Shown in pieces: positions 1 to 11,749 of a DNA stretch of 64,000 nt. Below the pieces are notes generated by a model. That model ran no database searches. It saw only the letters and a list, made by a program, of their open reading frames with translations, and was not told where the DNA came from. The stretch's first letter is position 1. Each line of letters opens with the position of its first letter. The position numbers and the translations under genes are program-made. The stretch comes from Diogma glabrata (lineage: Eukaryota > Arthropoda > Insecta > Diptera > Cylindrotomidae): assembly GCA_963693315.1 (NCBI GenBank), contig OY856188.1:2912257-2976256 (forward strand), given 5' to 3'.

Positions 1-55
1 GCATTAATCTCCAAAAGAAGGGTTCATTTGAGGACGCATTGTATAAACTTGTACA

Positions 56-634
56 CCCGAGCAGAAATTAGTTAGGGAAAACCTGAATACAGTCAGGTCG
101 TGATCAGGGCCTGGTCAGTCCTACAAGGGCAATCTCTATTAGAGCAAGCTGATGTGGGCCTGATTTAGAATACCCTTTTAGGGTTAACCTTATTTGAATA
201 TATCCGGCCCTGATCAGGTTTTTCGTATTTGACCCCTAGCTGAAATTTAAATGGGTTAAAATTCACTAGAGTATTATCCATTTTAGAAATATATAGTTAA
301 AATCGTTTCATGTATATTTTAGTTATAGCTTCTCGGCTGAAAGACTATAATAATAGTCATTAAGGTGGTATGTATGTTTTAATTTTTTCCATTGTAATTT
401 TTTTATTTTGTTTTGATTAATTTATGTATATAATATATAAATATATATCAGGGTCTGGTCCGGATATCCCAATCAGGGCCTGATCCGATTATCCCAATCA
501 GGGTCTGATCCGCTAATCCCAATCAGGACCTGATAGGGCAAAAGCGTTACACTCATGATCCTACCAATGCCTGATCCGGGTTAGGGCAAACCTGATCAGG
601 GCCTTACTTGAGCCCTGACAAATTTCTGCTCGGG
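56..634. mobile_element. Non-autonomous TIR element with CCTGATCAGG micro-repeats
   Basis: The ends carry a perfect 14-bp inverted repeat: CCCGAGCAGAAATT at 56-69 and its reverse complement at 621-634. The interior has no ORF and is rich in variants of the self-complementary motif CCTGATCAGG near both ends (about 100-215 and 450-610). I see no clear target duplication. The size (579 bp), TIRs and lack of coding capacity fit a MITE-like DNA element. Superfamily is not assigned. It resembles in style, not in sequence, the elements at 22464-22864 and 40382-40784. Confidence 0.65.
448..542 (+). repeat. 25-bp tandem repeat, about 3.8 units
   Basis: Units begin at 448, 473, 498 and 523. Each starts TCAGG(G/A)(T/C)CTG, and the first three end in ATCCCAA. 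The fourth is partial. The array lies inside the TIR element and consists of the same CCTGATC-type motif, so it is probably an internal expansion of that element. Confidence 0.85.
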
Positions 635-1960
635 CAGTTACGGCATGGTCTCAAACGAATAAAAACCTTCCTTTCCGCTCACTTATATCACTAGTGGTCA
701 AAAAATCAGAGATATAGGAATGAATTTGTCTAGCCATCCTTAAATAGAACAAGAAAATTATATAAGTTGATTATTTTTATAAACAGACGATATTTTTGTT
801 AGGCTAGTTACTTGTCAACTCACCTAATAAACTATACATTTTATCGTAAGATGATGATAATTCGTATTTTTACAATCAAATAAAAACAAACTACATATTA
901 CGTTTGATTATCACACCTTACCTTATCTTAATACATTTATCACGGCGCTACGATAACATAATCTTTTAATGATAATGAATATTTGTTAAAAATTTTATTT
1001 ATATTATACTTTGTGAGAGATATGTGAATCTTAATCAGGACTATTGTGAGGAGATTATTATAAAGTCACTCACTTCTATCATAAGATGATTGCTCGTTAT
1101 TTTTAACAATAACCAAAGTTATAATCATAAATGTTTTTATCATTGTACTTACCAAAGTAATCCTTATTAGCCATAGTACAATATGATAAACACAAAAATA
1201 AAATTAACTAGATAAAAAAAATTATAATGTTTTTCGTTATCAAAACATAAAACGGTTTGTTATTAAAATTTGCGATAAAAAATAAAATAACAATAATGAA
1301 ACAATAATATTCGATTACAATTTTATTTAGTTTTTAGTTAAAGCAGTTCACTTATAAACACTTTGAAAAACAGTTAAGTAAAATTAAATCTAACCACCAC
1401 ATCGATCGATAAACGTTTATTGTCTAAAGTTTCACTTTTGTGATTTAAGCTTACAATTTAACCTTAAAAACAATTTTAAAGTTTATAAATTAAAATCATT
1501 TAAAAATGCTATCAGCATAAAAAAATTATGGTTATTTGTTAATTAAAATGAATTAAATACAATAAAAATATAATTGATTTATTAAAACCGCACAAAACAA
1601 TTTCTCTTCAAAGTCACAACAAAATGGCATCGGATTTATAATTTTAGTGGTTTATTTGATTGAATATAAAAATAAAAATAAAACATTTCAGTTTCCATTT
1701 TATTTAATTTAAAATAATTTTTTTTATTATGTATTATTATTTTTAGTATAAAATGTATATATTTAGTTGTTAATGTATATTTTTTATATAAATATATATA
1801 TACGAAAAATAACGATTTATTTATAGTTATATGTTGGAATGGAACAGTGTCAATCTATTTTGTTAGTAAATATTTACAAATAATAAAATTATAGTTGAGC
1901 CTCAGAAATTTCAACAAAATTCTAATTTTATTATGATGATAAATTTTTGAAAAAAATTAT
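635..1960. other. AT-rich intergenic stretch, no gene seen
   Basis: Very AT-rich sequence with short homopolymers and TA runs near 1730-1810. No ORF with family resemblance, no RNA gene and no clear repeat boundary was found. Confidence 0.6.
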
Positions 1961-1969
1961 GACAACCAC

Positions 1970-2480
1970 TGGGTGTCCAAAAAAGTAAAGTGTTTCTTAT
2001 AAAAAAAATACACAATATAGGAAGAAAGTTAAAGAAAGTCCGAATTTTAATGCGTTAGAAGTTTTACTAAAATTTTAGTGGAGGTTGATGACGGGGGCTT
2101 TTCATCAAAACGTTGAAAGCAAACAAAAACTTTTATAACAACTTAAACTGGTAATCCAAAGATGTACTTTGGTTTACGTTGAATTTGACTAAAAATTTCC
2201 ACCCTGCAAAATCAATATGTTTCAGTAAGAAGACAAAGCTCATTCCACCAAATTAATGTGATATGTTGTGAAAGATGGAGCGAATAAAATCTGGTACCAC
2301 AGACCACTTTCTCGAAGGAATGAAAATGGCCGGTACATACCTTTAAACTCTTTTATCTGGTACATACTCTATTTTGTTCTATTAGTTTTGGTATTTATTT
2401 CATTACACATCATAATCTACATAGATCTTAGAAAAAAGCATTTGAATATATTGAGAGAAGTTGTGAAAGTTGTATAAAGC
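1970..2480 (+). pseudogene. Probable mariner-like transposase remnant
   Basis: The ORF at 2268-2477 contains KDGANK followed by IPLNSFIW. These resemble the QDGA block and the PLDFFLW block near the catalytic end of mariner-type transposases, brought closer together than normal as if by an internal deletion. Upstream at about 1970-1995 is CTGGGTGTCCAAAAAAGT, similar to a typical mariner terminal repeat. The rest of the transposase is unrecognisable. This is a weak, motif-level call; a chance ORF remains possible. Confidence 0.35.
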
Positions 2481-3029
2481 CCGGTTTTAATATGCATAAT
2501 TAAAAACCTTTGTTTTTCCATTACACTCGTTGTCATGAAAATTTTGGATTGTTTATATTAGTTTATATTATATCCACATGGAGGGTTCAGTTGTTGAGTT
2601 GTAAATCTTTTTATTTTTGATCTACGAGTGTGACGACCCCGTGTACTCCCCTCCCTGCTATTGACATACGAGTTAACGTGAGATATCATATATCACTGTC
2701 AATATCAGTGAGATATCGCTTGGCAAGGTGATATGACTGCTGGCAGATGAACGATATTAAGTCGACGGTAGGGTAATAATTTACTTTAATTGGACTTTAT
2801 CAAAATATGATAATTGGACTTTATTAAATATAATATTCAAAAACTATATAATCAAACTTATATTACGCCGGTACACTGAATTTATACGACAAACTAATTA
2901 ACACTTGGAAATCTCTTATATTATGAATCACAGAAAAATTGTAAAGAAACTTATTAATTGACCAACAAATAAAAATAATTTAGCTAAAAACAAATCAAAA
3001 ATTATATAGATTAAAATTCAATAAAAAGC
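2481..3029. other. Intergenic, no gene seen
   Basis: No coding or RNA gene recognised. A cluster of GAGATATC and TGATAT-type short repeats occurs near 2680-2740. If the THAP exon at 3034-3376 belongs to a spliced gene, its later exons would lie in this direction, but none is identifiable. Confidence 0.5.
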
Positions 3030-3033
3030 TTAC

Positions 3034-3376
3034 ATTAATTTATCTTGAATGTTGTCTTCATGTTTTATTTTACGTCTTTGTTTATCTTCTGTGATAACTC
3101 CCTTTATTAACAATTCCCCAGACATTTGATTTAAAATAGTAGGTATTGCAGTCTTCTTAAGACGTATCCTTAACGGTGAACTTCGATAGCAATTTTCCTC
3201 AAAATGCTGCGAACAAATTACATCATGTTTCTGCGGTTTCCAAGGTTTTAAATTTAGTGCTTTAACCATGCATTTAAATATTTTGTATCGGTTGGAAATC
3301 TGTGACATGTTATTTTATTTCTATTACGCTTTTCGTAACGATTTGAGTTCACACTTTTACATATACAACATTTCAT
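3034..3376 (-). pseudogene. THAP zinc-finger exon with a one-base frame break
   Basis: THAP domains are C2CH zinc-binding DNA-binding modules of animal transcription factors and of P-element-type transposases. From ATG 3376-3374 the first frame gives the N-terminal half (MKCCICKSV, then CHRFP and NAWLK) and stops at 3254. The next frame continues the same domain (ALNLKPWKPQ, then ICSQHF and AIPTI). Joining them needs one extra base in the T run at 3261-3263, so this copy has a 1-bp deletion or a sequence error. The zinc ligands C-x2-C and C-x2-H are all visible. The exon appears to end at a good donor (GTAAGC, from 3033 downward) just before the nominal stop, so a spliced gene is likely. Later exons are not identifiable, so host gene and transposon origin cannot be separated. 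Confidence 0.75.
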
Positions 3377-4378
3377 AACTATTATTGTTTAATTAAATTT
3401 GCAATGTTTTCAAATTGTAAATAACTGCATGTCCAAATAAAACACAAAACGTCCAGATAACATTATTTTTTCTAAAAAAAACTTAAGCAAGTTCGACCTT
3501 TCGATTTTTTTGTGTTTGTCATATTTATATATATGAATAATTTTTTTTTGCTTAAAATCTCAATTCAAATTATCACTAAACAAATTATGGTTTTGAAATG
3601 TCACAAAATACAAACTTAATATTCTGGTATAAAATTGATATATTTTTAAACAATTTATAAATGGAAATAAATAAATATTTAATTATATAATATACTTGTC
3701 GTGGCGATAATACTTGCATAATATTTCAATCGAGTTTGTTCGATAATATTTTTAACTAAAATTTTGTTCAAATTGGCAATTTTGAATTTGTTTTTTTATT
3801 GGAGTTTATAAAAATTTAGATATTGTTGGAAGTTCGACCATAAGGCTTAGAAATAAAATAAGTTGTGCTAATTTAAGTTTGTGTTCATTTAATTATCTTA
3901 AAACCAAGTCCATCCAATCTATTCTTATTTAACTTCGCATTTAATAAGATAGATATTGTAAATATTCCAAAGATTCCAATCGTAAATATATATTTGGGAC
4001 TTAGGTGCTGGTTGGAGTATTTCTGGGTGCTTCCTAACGTTAGTCTAGCTGACAATACTAATTGATTCGATCCAAACAAATTGATCGTTTATATATCATA
4101 TTATCATCGATCTTCTGTTTCATTTTCTATCATTTGAGAAAAACTTGTATTTTTAATTTACTTGAACTTATTTAATTAAATCATCAAAAAAAAATGGACA
4201 GTGGTACGAATAAACGTTAACGTTTACTACAATTGAAGAAAATTAATACAATTATTATTGAATTTGAAAACTATTATTTGTAGAGTAAAAATTGAAAATA
4301 GTCCGTCGTTACAGTAGCATCCTTAATCTTAGTTATGGAGTAGTCCTTGATGATGGCACACCGCACATTAATACTTGT
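3377..4378. other. AT-rich intergenic stretch, no gene seen
   Basis: No recognisable coding sequence. The short minus ORF at 3885-4079 has no family features. Sequence is low complexity and AT-rich up to about 4300. Confidence 0.5.
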
Positions 4379-4468
4379 TCGAGTCTTCATATAACTCTAT
4401 GTGGAGGCTTTAAGCATTAAAGGTGTCACATGATCAAGGAATATACAATTAGCTGGGTTATTGGCAAC
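4379..4468 (+). repeat. Dispersed repeat, second copy at 20551-20646 (minus)
   Basis: The block from TCGAGTCTTCATATAACTC through GATCAAGGAATATACAA to TTATTGGCAAC matches the reverse complement of 20551-20646 with scattered substitutions. No coding potential. It is probably the end of an old transposable element. Confidence 0.7.
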
Positions 4469-4515
4469 CCCATTTTAGTTTTGTTTCTGCAAATATGTTT
4501 TTGGAATTTATTTTT

Positions 4516-4790
4516 AGAAAGAAAAGAATGATATTGATTAAACGAGGGTTGCGACGTTGCAAAACGCCACAACGTAGACGCAAGGGTAGAGCCGGCAGTG
4601 ACTTCAGCGGGTCAGCGATCGGTCCGCCTGAGTCACTTGTCGAGGCGCATCAGGGATTGATACAGCCCGTTTGAATGACTGGGTCGGCAAAGCCCAGGCT
4701 TCCTCATCTAGAGGAGTATGTGACGGCTGAAGATTCTGCCAACCAATGCGTGGCTCAACCTTTGCCCTCAAAGGAAGCAAATAATAATTT
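4516..4790. other. GC-rich island of unknown nature
   Basis: This roughly 230-bp core is strikingly GC-rich against its AT-rich surroundings. Both strands stay open for long stretches: plus-strand ORFs follow ATG at about 4530 and at about 4677, and a minus-strand frame is open for more than 60 codons. No protein family or structural RNA was recognised. It adjoins the 3' end of LINE A copy 1 (about 4850) and may be a fragment of another element, an exon, or a captured sequence. Confidence 0.35.
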
Positions 4791-5012
4791 ATTTTAAAAT
4801 TCTTTTTGATATGGTAGGCTTAAGAAGCCATCCATGGGGTTTCACACCTTTAATTTAGCGTATGGTATTTTTATGACACTTTAAAAATTAAACTTAAAAA
4901 TAGGTAGACTCTTCTATGAAATCTACCTTAAACATGGATACACAGTAAATGAACTTACAATCGATTTGATTGCGCGTCTTTTAGTAAAAAAATTAAAAAG
5001 TAAAATATTTGA

Positions 5013-6393
5013 TTTAAAATGCAATATTTAAAAATATACTTTTTACTGTTTTTTTTTAATTTTTTTTTTATTTTATTAATAATAATATAAACTTCCTTAT
5101 AGTAAAAAGTTGAATTTTATTTTTTATTTTATAGAATATCGATTTCGACTTACGTCATCCTCAGTTCTTAAATTATTATTCATAAAAAAATAAAAAATAA
5201 AATTCAAATTGTTACTATTAGGAAGTTTATATTATTATTAATAAAATAAAAAAAAATTAAAAATAAACAGTAAAAATTATAATTTATTGTTGTTTTTTGA
5301 TTCGACCGTATTTTATTGTTTTCTTATTATTTTTGTTTCAGCATTGCGGTCATATGGAGAGTAAAAATAAAGTGTTTTGTTTAGGTCAATTAATAATAAT
5401 TCTTGATTTCTTTATTATTTAACATAAACCAAAATTTATTCTTATCCGTTAATTCATGTATGTAGTTTATCGACGTTTCGATGTATTCTAAACATCATCA
5501 TCAAGGATCTGTTTGTTCGAAATTATTATAAGATATTACTACTACATAAATGTTAAATTCTATAAATAGTTCTATGTTACTTACATAATCCACAAGATCT
5601 AACAGATAATTATTTTAGTTTATTTAATAAATTATTTTTTTCAAAAATTTTTTTGTTTTTGTAAAATTATTTTACATTTTTTTGGTTAACGAAGAATTAA
5701 CAATTAAAATATAAACCGTACATTAACAAATTAGCATTGAGCAATCGGTTACATATAGAAATATTTCAATAATTTTAAATTAGTTAGCAATCATACTTCT
5801 AAGTGCATGTTTTATAATTATTTGTGCCATAAATTATTCAAAATTGTAATATGTTATTTATTTTAATCAAATCAACTTTTAATGTGTTATTTAGTTTAAT
5901 CAAATCAAGTTACACAAAGAAAATTAAACCAAAAAAATGTAAAATAATTTTACAAAAACAAAAAAATTTTTGAAAAAAATAATTTATTAAATAAACTAAA
6001 ATAATTATCTGTTAGATCTTGTGGATTATGTAAGTAACATAGAACTATTTATAGAATTTAACATTTATGTAGTAGTAATATCTTATAATAATTTCGAACA
6101 AACAGATCCTTGATGATGATGTTTAGAATACATCGAAACGTCGATAAACTACATACATGAATTAACGGATAAGAATAAATTTTGGTTTATGTTAAATAAT
6201 AAAGAAATCAAGAATTATTATTAATTGACCTAAACAAAACACTTTATTAATTTTACTCTCCATATGACCGCAATGCTGAAACAAAAATAATAAGAAAACA
6301 AGTAAAAATTATATTTTTAAATATTGCATTTTAATTCAAAAGTGACAAAAGCACACAAACTGTGAATAATATGGAAAACCATAATAACACATA
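5013..6393. mobile_element. Fold-back element inserted in LINE A 3' UTR
   Basis: A 1381-bp insert is flanked by the 12-bp direct repeat TAAAATATTTGA (5001-5012 and 6394-6405). Removing it restores the LINE A 3' UTR as seen in copies 2 and 3. Its core is a near-perfect inverted repeat with arms 5317-5687 and 5927-6300 (about 370 bp each, loop about 240 bp). An outer inverted match pairs about 5015-5040 with about 6310-6340. It has no ORF of its own. The long arms and lack of coding capacity fit a Foldback-like or long-TIR MITE; the superfamily is unknown. Confidence 0.8.
5041..5275. repeat. Smaller palindrome inside the fold-back element
   Basis: Arms at about 5041-5133 and 5185-5275 are complementary (ACTTCCTTATAGTAAAAAG against TTACTATTAGGAAGT, for example). 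They surround a roughly 50-bp centre containing TCGATTTCGACTTACGTC. It looks like a separate short palindromic MITE nested in the left part of the larger element. Confidence 0.7.
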
Positions 6394-6428
6394 TAAAATA
6401 TTTGAACATTGGGCAGTACATTTGAACA

Positions 6429-7247
6429 TTAGATGTTTATATCGAGCGAGTCTATCCATGATACTACATCGGAAGATGCCAAATGGATGTCTGAGATGTC
6501 GCCATTGTAACGTCGAATTGGACACACAGTTGCAATCTGTTTTATGGTTTGTTGTGGAGCGCCGCAGTCACACTCAGGGGACTCTGAAATGCCCCACTTG
6601 TAGAAAGAATCGGCACAACGTCCATGATTCGTTCTTATTCGGTTTAATGTAGTCCAAGTATGACGTGGCAAATCGAAACCAGGTTAGGTAGAAGTCGGGT
6701 TAGTAATAGAAAACCCATATGTGTTGTAATGATGCCAGGGGGTGTCCCAGGCATCCAAGGTATTAAAATTAGTTGCCAGCAGGTTGCTGGCAGTTTTATG
6801 TGGAGGCTTTTTTGACTTCAATCGACAACAAGTGTGGTCACCGTAATATTCGTGCAACGTGATGTTGTTGGTTACCTTTTTATGTTCACGCATGAGAGCA
6901 TGCGAGCGTCTGAGTGCAGGTGGAGCGATATTGCTTAATACAAGCAGCCAAGATAAAGGGGTGGATCTGATAGTACCACTTATAGTACGCATCGTGGCAT
7001 GCAGCTGGCAGTCAACTTTTTGAGTATGTGTGCTATTCAACCAGACTGGTGCGCGAGCAGTTGTGCGGAGGGTAGCTGGAGTAGCACCCCATGTCGAGCC
7101 TGCCAGTTTGTGCAATATATTGTTTCTTGTTTTAAGTTTTTTTGGCGTATTTTCTAGGTGGAGTTTAAAAGAAAGAGTTCTATCGAGAGTAATTTCCAGG
7201 TACTTTGGCTGTTGATTGTATTTAATGACAGTGCCGTTAAATAGCAC
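6429..7247 (-). pseudogene. LINE A ORF2 C-terminal fragment (RT tail and zinc-binding tail)
   Basis: Two adjacent open segments, 6684-7247 and 6429-6671, lie in different frames and together make the C-terminal third of ORF2. The first carries the RT thumb region (KYLEITLDRTLSFKLHLE, NNILHKLAGSTWG). The second carries LNRIRTNHGRCADSFYKWG and a C-x-C-x-(11)-C-type finger (CDCGAPQQT...CPIRRYNG). Compared with copy 2, a stretch near APVWLNST is shortened and there is a frameshift between the two segments, so it cannot make a working protein. Confidence 0.85.
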
Positions 7248-8119
7248 TGATAGTTCGTGTTTTGCCAGTTTGTTGTTTAAGTGGAAACAGGAGCTCTCGA
7301 CTATGCCTTAGGATATGAGATCGACCTAACGATCGGGATTGGCTTCCTCTTATATTCGAAGGAGTTTTGGGGTGTGGAGGAGGGTTTGTTTTTGTGAAAG
7401 CACCTTATGTGCTCGCCAGTAGTACAAATTTTCAACAACTCAGACTATTTCAATGAAGATAAGTGGGGTTTGTAAAATTGGTCATAAAGGGGCAAACCAA
7501 ACCAGGTATATTGGTTCCCTCTTTTTGATTCCCGTAAGCAGTCAAACCAGACCAAATTTTACATGCCATTGTTGGAGAAGCCTCATGGGCGCGGGAGCTT
7601 GAGACATCTAGTCGAGGTTCATATATGCGAGACCTTTTCAATAGAGTGCGACACAGGACGGAACGTGCCAACAGGTTGGGGAATAGAGGTGATCTGCATG
7701 GAGAGTTTTAGTCTTTGCTGCAACAACAGGAGGACGGCCTCGAGAAGCAAAACGTCCCAGATATATAACAACTACCTCTATTTGACCCAATTTGACAGAT
7801 CAACCCCAGTGGCGTTCGAAACCTTGAGGGATGTGATACAGGCTTTGAAGCAGCAAGCGCAGTCACACAGTTATTTATGAATGCCACAACCAAAGCAACA
7901 GGGTCCTGTGGAAACGGACTTTGCTCGGATGAATTTGAGTCCAGCCCCTGTTCAATAATCCATCGATGGCTTTGCCACCATACCAAGTTTCCACAGTTTC
8001 GAGCTAATGTTGTACCAACGTTGCCATTCGTGATATACCGAAGAGGACCAAAGAAACCATTGAGTCGTTATGACTAAAATTGTGTACCTATCTTTACTGA
8101 AGATAGTCACTCACTTGAT

Positions 8120-8650
8120 GTTCATGAGTTTATACATCGAGTGGAAGAAGCTGCCAGGAGGGGTCGGGTGAACTGGAACGACCTTATGTCAATAGTACCT
8201 CGATACCTTAAAGCGACTGTAGATCGTTTTTATTTAGACTTGACTCAGGAGCATCAAGAAGTAACTTATCCCAAGAGAGTGACGAAGGTGTTTACGATTA
8301 TTTGGTGGAAATTGGTGACCTTAACCGACTTTGGCCATAAAGAAAGAACCACAGCTGTCTTCGATTTATACAATTGCTACAAATATATGATTCCCCTTCT
8401 GGCCCAGTTGAAGAACATCGATATCTGGAGGCTTACGATGGTGGACCAACTCGAGTGATACGAAGACCTATTATGTCACCAACACCGACGTTACCGGTAC
8501 CTTCACCAACTAACAATCACGTCTATTGTAATTTGTGTAAATATTTCGGCCATCAGGTTCAAGATTGTCGTCAAAAACACAAATTAAGCTATATTGTTGG
8601 AGGTGTGGTAGGCGAGATGTTATATAGCGACATTGTTCAACTTCTCATCC
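8120..8650 (+). pseudogene. Gypsy gag remnant with CCHC zinc knuckle
   Basis: The ORF from 8141 carries a capsid-like segment (VEEAARRGRVNWNDL, YLKATVDRFYLDL). The frame beginning at 8374 then carries CNLCKYFGHQVQDC, an exact C-x2-C-x4-H-x4-C retroviral-type knuckle that in intact elements packages genomic RNA. Frame changes between the two segments make it non-functional. Upstream open segments at 7563-7880 and 7877-8077 may be more of gag but have no diagnostic motif. Confidence 0.65.
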
Positions 8651-9184
8651 AGCAATGAATTTAAACTCCAGACCGGGAGTGGGGCTACCTGGAGCTGTAC
8701 CCCGGGTTCAGATTTCTACAGCCCCGAGGATAAAAATAAAACAATAAATCAAATTTTGGGATATACCGATGTGCCTATTACTGTGAAAAACTCCACTAAA
8801 CCTATGCGATGCCATATTGTCTAGTCTGCTAGTCTACTAGTCTATTTCTGGGAGGCTTTTGGTATCATTCCTTCCTTTGTCAGTGGACTAGCACGAGTGA
8901 AGTGTCTGATGACTCTAAGATACATGATCTTACCTCTGAGTAGTTATAGAAACTTGAAAAAGTTAAGGATTCTGTTCCGTCCTTTCAAGTCTCCGGCCTC
9001 GGAAAAACTTTTTTGACTGAACATGTCACCCTTGTTGGCGAAAATGCCCCTGTTAACCAGAAGCATTATCGCACATCCCCGGCTGTTCAACAAAAGGTCT
9101 ATGCCGAACTTCACCGAATGCTGGGTAACAGAAGAGCGTAAAGGGCGTAAAAGAAGAATCTTCAAGTTCTAGGTGCTTTCCAGT

Positions 9185-9700
9185 TAGGTTGTCTAGATAA
9201 CACGAAGTACATCTCGAACATCGATCTCAAAGATGGTTTCTGGCAAATTTCTTTATCAGAAGCATCCAGATATAAAACTTTTCACGGTACCTGGTAGACC
9301 ATGGTTTCAGTTCACAGTTATCCCTCTTGAACTTTGCAATGCACCCCATACCATGTGTCGGTTGATGCATAAGGTGATACTTTATTAGTAACACAAGCAC
9401 GTCTTCGGCTTTTTGAATAACTTACTGGTGGTCTCTTCAACGCTCCAGGAACATGTGGAACTTCTATCTAAAGTGTCCGAATTGTTAAAAGCGGTTGGAT
9501 TGATGATTGAATTCGGCAAGAGTAAATTTGTTCTTAGAGAAGTGCGATATTTGGGTTTTCTTGTTGGTGAAGAAGGACGTAGAACCTATCCTGAAAAGAT
9601 ATGTGCGGTTGCCAAATATTCACCCTCCAACTACTGTAAAGCAAGTTCGACGTTTACTGGGTATGGAAGTGGTATAAGTGGGACTGTCAGAAAGTAGCTT
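9185..9700 (+). pseudogene. Gypsy reverse transcriptase remnant
   Basis: Reading across frameshifts gives YISNIDLKDGFWQISLSEAS (the palm block usually reading LDLKSGYWQI), then NNLLVVSSTLQEHVELL where the YLDDILV box should be. VRYLGFLVGEEGRR and the P-type motif before the connection domain follow. The YLDD aspartates are lost (FLNNLL), and stops separate the blocks. This is a dead Ty3/gypsy polymerase. Confidence 0.75.
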
Positions 9701-10120
9701 TAAATTAGTGATTAGAGATATTACTCTTAGTATAACTTATACACAAGAAGAAAACATATGATTGGGAGTTGAATTCTTAGCATATTTATGATTAATTCAA
9801 TACATAATTACATATTTATGACAAATGCAAAGAATTGCATATTGACAAGCTAAAACCGTTGCAGATAATCAAATCTGTTAGACAATTAAATCTCTTATAT
9901 GGATTACCGTACATGTCAAATAACACAAGATGATGAAGATTAAAATACCACAAACCGACGAATCAAAACCTTCCAATTTTTAACGTGAAACCTCTTTTCC
10001 TTTGGTCCAACAACGACAGAGAGATTTAACCGATTCAATTTTAAAACCAGACACTAAAATGGTTGCAGCCACACTCCATCAGGGAAGGTTAGTTTAGTTA
10101 GTCGGTAAAAAGTCATCCTG

Positions 10121-11745
10121 GAGGTAAACTTCACATAACACGAGATATTTGAAACCACCTTAAAAGAATTGCCTTTCTGGAAAAAATATTTATTCAAGTG
10201 CTTAGTTCACGTACAGTAAAATATACCTAAGTGATATCAAAATTGCCGCATTATTGTATGTATTTCATTCATCAAAATATTATATACTATACCGAATTTA
10301 AAAATAACAAAACCAAATCAACCGACTTTTAACTGTAAATATTGCATGCTCTTAACATCATTCACTACAATTCCAAAGTATATTTTAAAAATAAATTCAA
10401 TGTACAAATCGTATCATGAAACTCTCGTTTATATAAAATTAAATTATTTTCCCAGACAAATTTTCAAAAATGAAAAAAAAATCGTTTCCATTTTATAAAG
10501 AATATTTACTTAGTTTATAAGAATATCAACAACAACAAAATAATTTATTACAACAAATTAATATTTGTTCATTTATTTATTTATATAAAAAAAATTAAAA
10601 GTGGGGACTATATTTATAAAATGTAAATAGAATTTATTATGAGTTGGCTTGATAAGCGACGGAAATTTGTGTGTTGTTTGCGCTTGCCTAGTTGGATATA
10701 TTTTTTTTTGTTTTTTATATTTAGTATTTACCAACAAAAACAACTATAATGTGTTACATGCTTGTTGATAATGTACAATACGTTTCAATCAAACGTACGT
10801 TTTTCATTCATCTGACCACAAAATGTTATGAATACCAACCGAAACCAAAATTTCATTTCATATTGATAAGAAAAAATTTAAAGTTTCTTTAAATTTTTTA
10901 TTTGAACCATACGCAACAGAGCATACAATAATTTAGTAACGGTGATAACAGAGGTAGACTTAAACAAATTATTTTGAAATTTTAAACACTTTTGAGCACG
11001 TGTTCACAACGTAAACTCACAATCAGTGTTTGCATAATCTTTGAATAAATGCAAAATAAAACGATGTGTTGCTTAATTTTTATAATCCTTGCAAAATTTT
11101 GCTGTATTTGTCTCTCAGTTTCAATTTTATCATTATTAGAAAACAGCCCAAGTATATTGATTGATTGGAAAATCGCACAAATTCATTTAAATTATTTTTA
11201 TGCTTACTTCACATTGAACTGTCGTTTTAATTATGTTTAGTCAATTGTCTGTCATGATGATTTTTGCCCTTGTTACACAAATTACTATTTTAATAACAAA
11301 AAATATATTCAACAAAAAAATGGTTCATCGCACTTTCAAATTATTTGATTCAAAAATATGACATTAAGTTAGATGTTTTTAAATTAAATGGCATTTCTAA
11401 ATGATTAGTGGGTCTTTTCATGACGCTGTCGTGAACTTATAGAAATATATTCGAATTAGTGGTTGGAGGAATGTTTCACCAATATTTAAATTTTTTATAA
11501 CTAATTTTCGTAGAAGTTACTATCGAAGGCGTACTATTTTTAAATTAAACCTGTGACACATGGCAATTTGGTTTTTCCTTCCTTTAAACTATTGGCATTT
11601 GTGTTTTAAAGGTAATATATTTACCATCATATATGTAGTTCATTATAATTTCACGAAATATTATTTAGCAAAATTTTTGTTGAGTAATATAAACGAACTA
11701 CCAATTATACTTTTAGGAAAAAGAACATCAACCAAAAAGGATATG
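10121..11745. other. Intergenic or decayed element interior, no gene seen
   Basis: AT-rich, no recognised coding family. The ORF 11049-11240 has a hydrophobic N-terminus but no other support, and 11560-11754 is featureless. If the gypsy pieces on either side belong to one element, this stretch would be its eroded or replaced interior. Confidence 0.45.
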
Positions 11746-11749
11746 AATT

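Larger units (their letters stand above)
4850..7300 (-). mobile_element. LINE family A, copy 1 (5'-truncated, interrupted)
   Basis: Non-LTR retrotransposon fragment transcribed leftward. It begins inside the reverse transcriptase near 7300, runs through the RT C-terminus and a zinc-finger-like tail, then through a 3' UTR to about 4850, ending in ACGCTAAATT. The 3' UTR is split by a fold-back insertion at 5013-6393. It matches the copies at 25832-26294 (minus) and 42570-49624 (plus). The clade looks Jockey-like from the RT tail and the CDCG...QT...CP finger, but this is not certain. Confidence 0.85.
7440..10120 (+). mobile_element. Degenerate Ty3/gypsy element, gag to early pol
   Basis: Order of recognisable parts: a gag-like segment (about 7760-8460), a zinc knuckle (about 8535-8580), RT blocks (9185-9690), and a weak connection-domain trace (PFLWSNND near 9985-10010). 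All frames are broken by stops and shifts. A matching integrase tail and putative 3' LTR start at 11750-12130 may be the other end of the same element. No 5' LTR was recognised. The left boundary is uncertain. Confidence 0.65.

Noticed and set aside
6362..6652. 96-codon plus-strand ORF with several cysteines
   Set aside because: Complement of the LINE A zinc-binding tail on the minus strand; the same shadow occurs at 26020-26229 and 49207-49437.
11049..11240. 63-codon ORF with a hydrophobic, signal-peptide-like N-terminus
   Set aside because: AT-rich sequence often gives such ORFs; no conserved features, splice context or neighbours support it.
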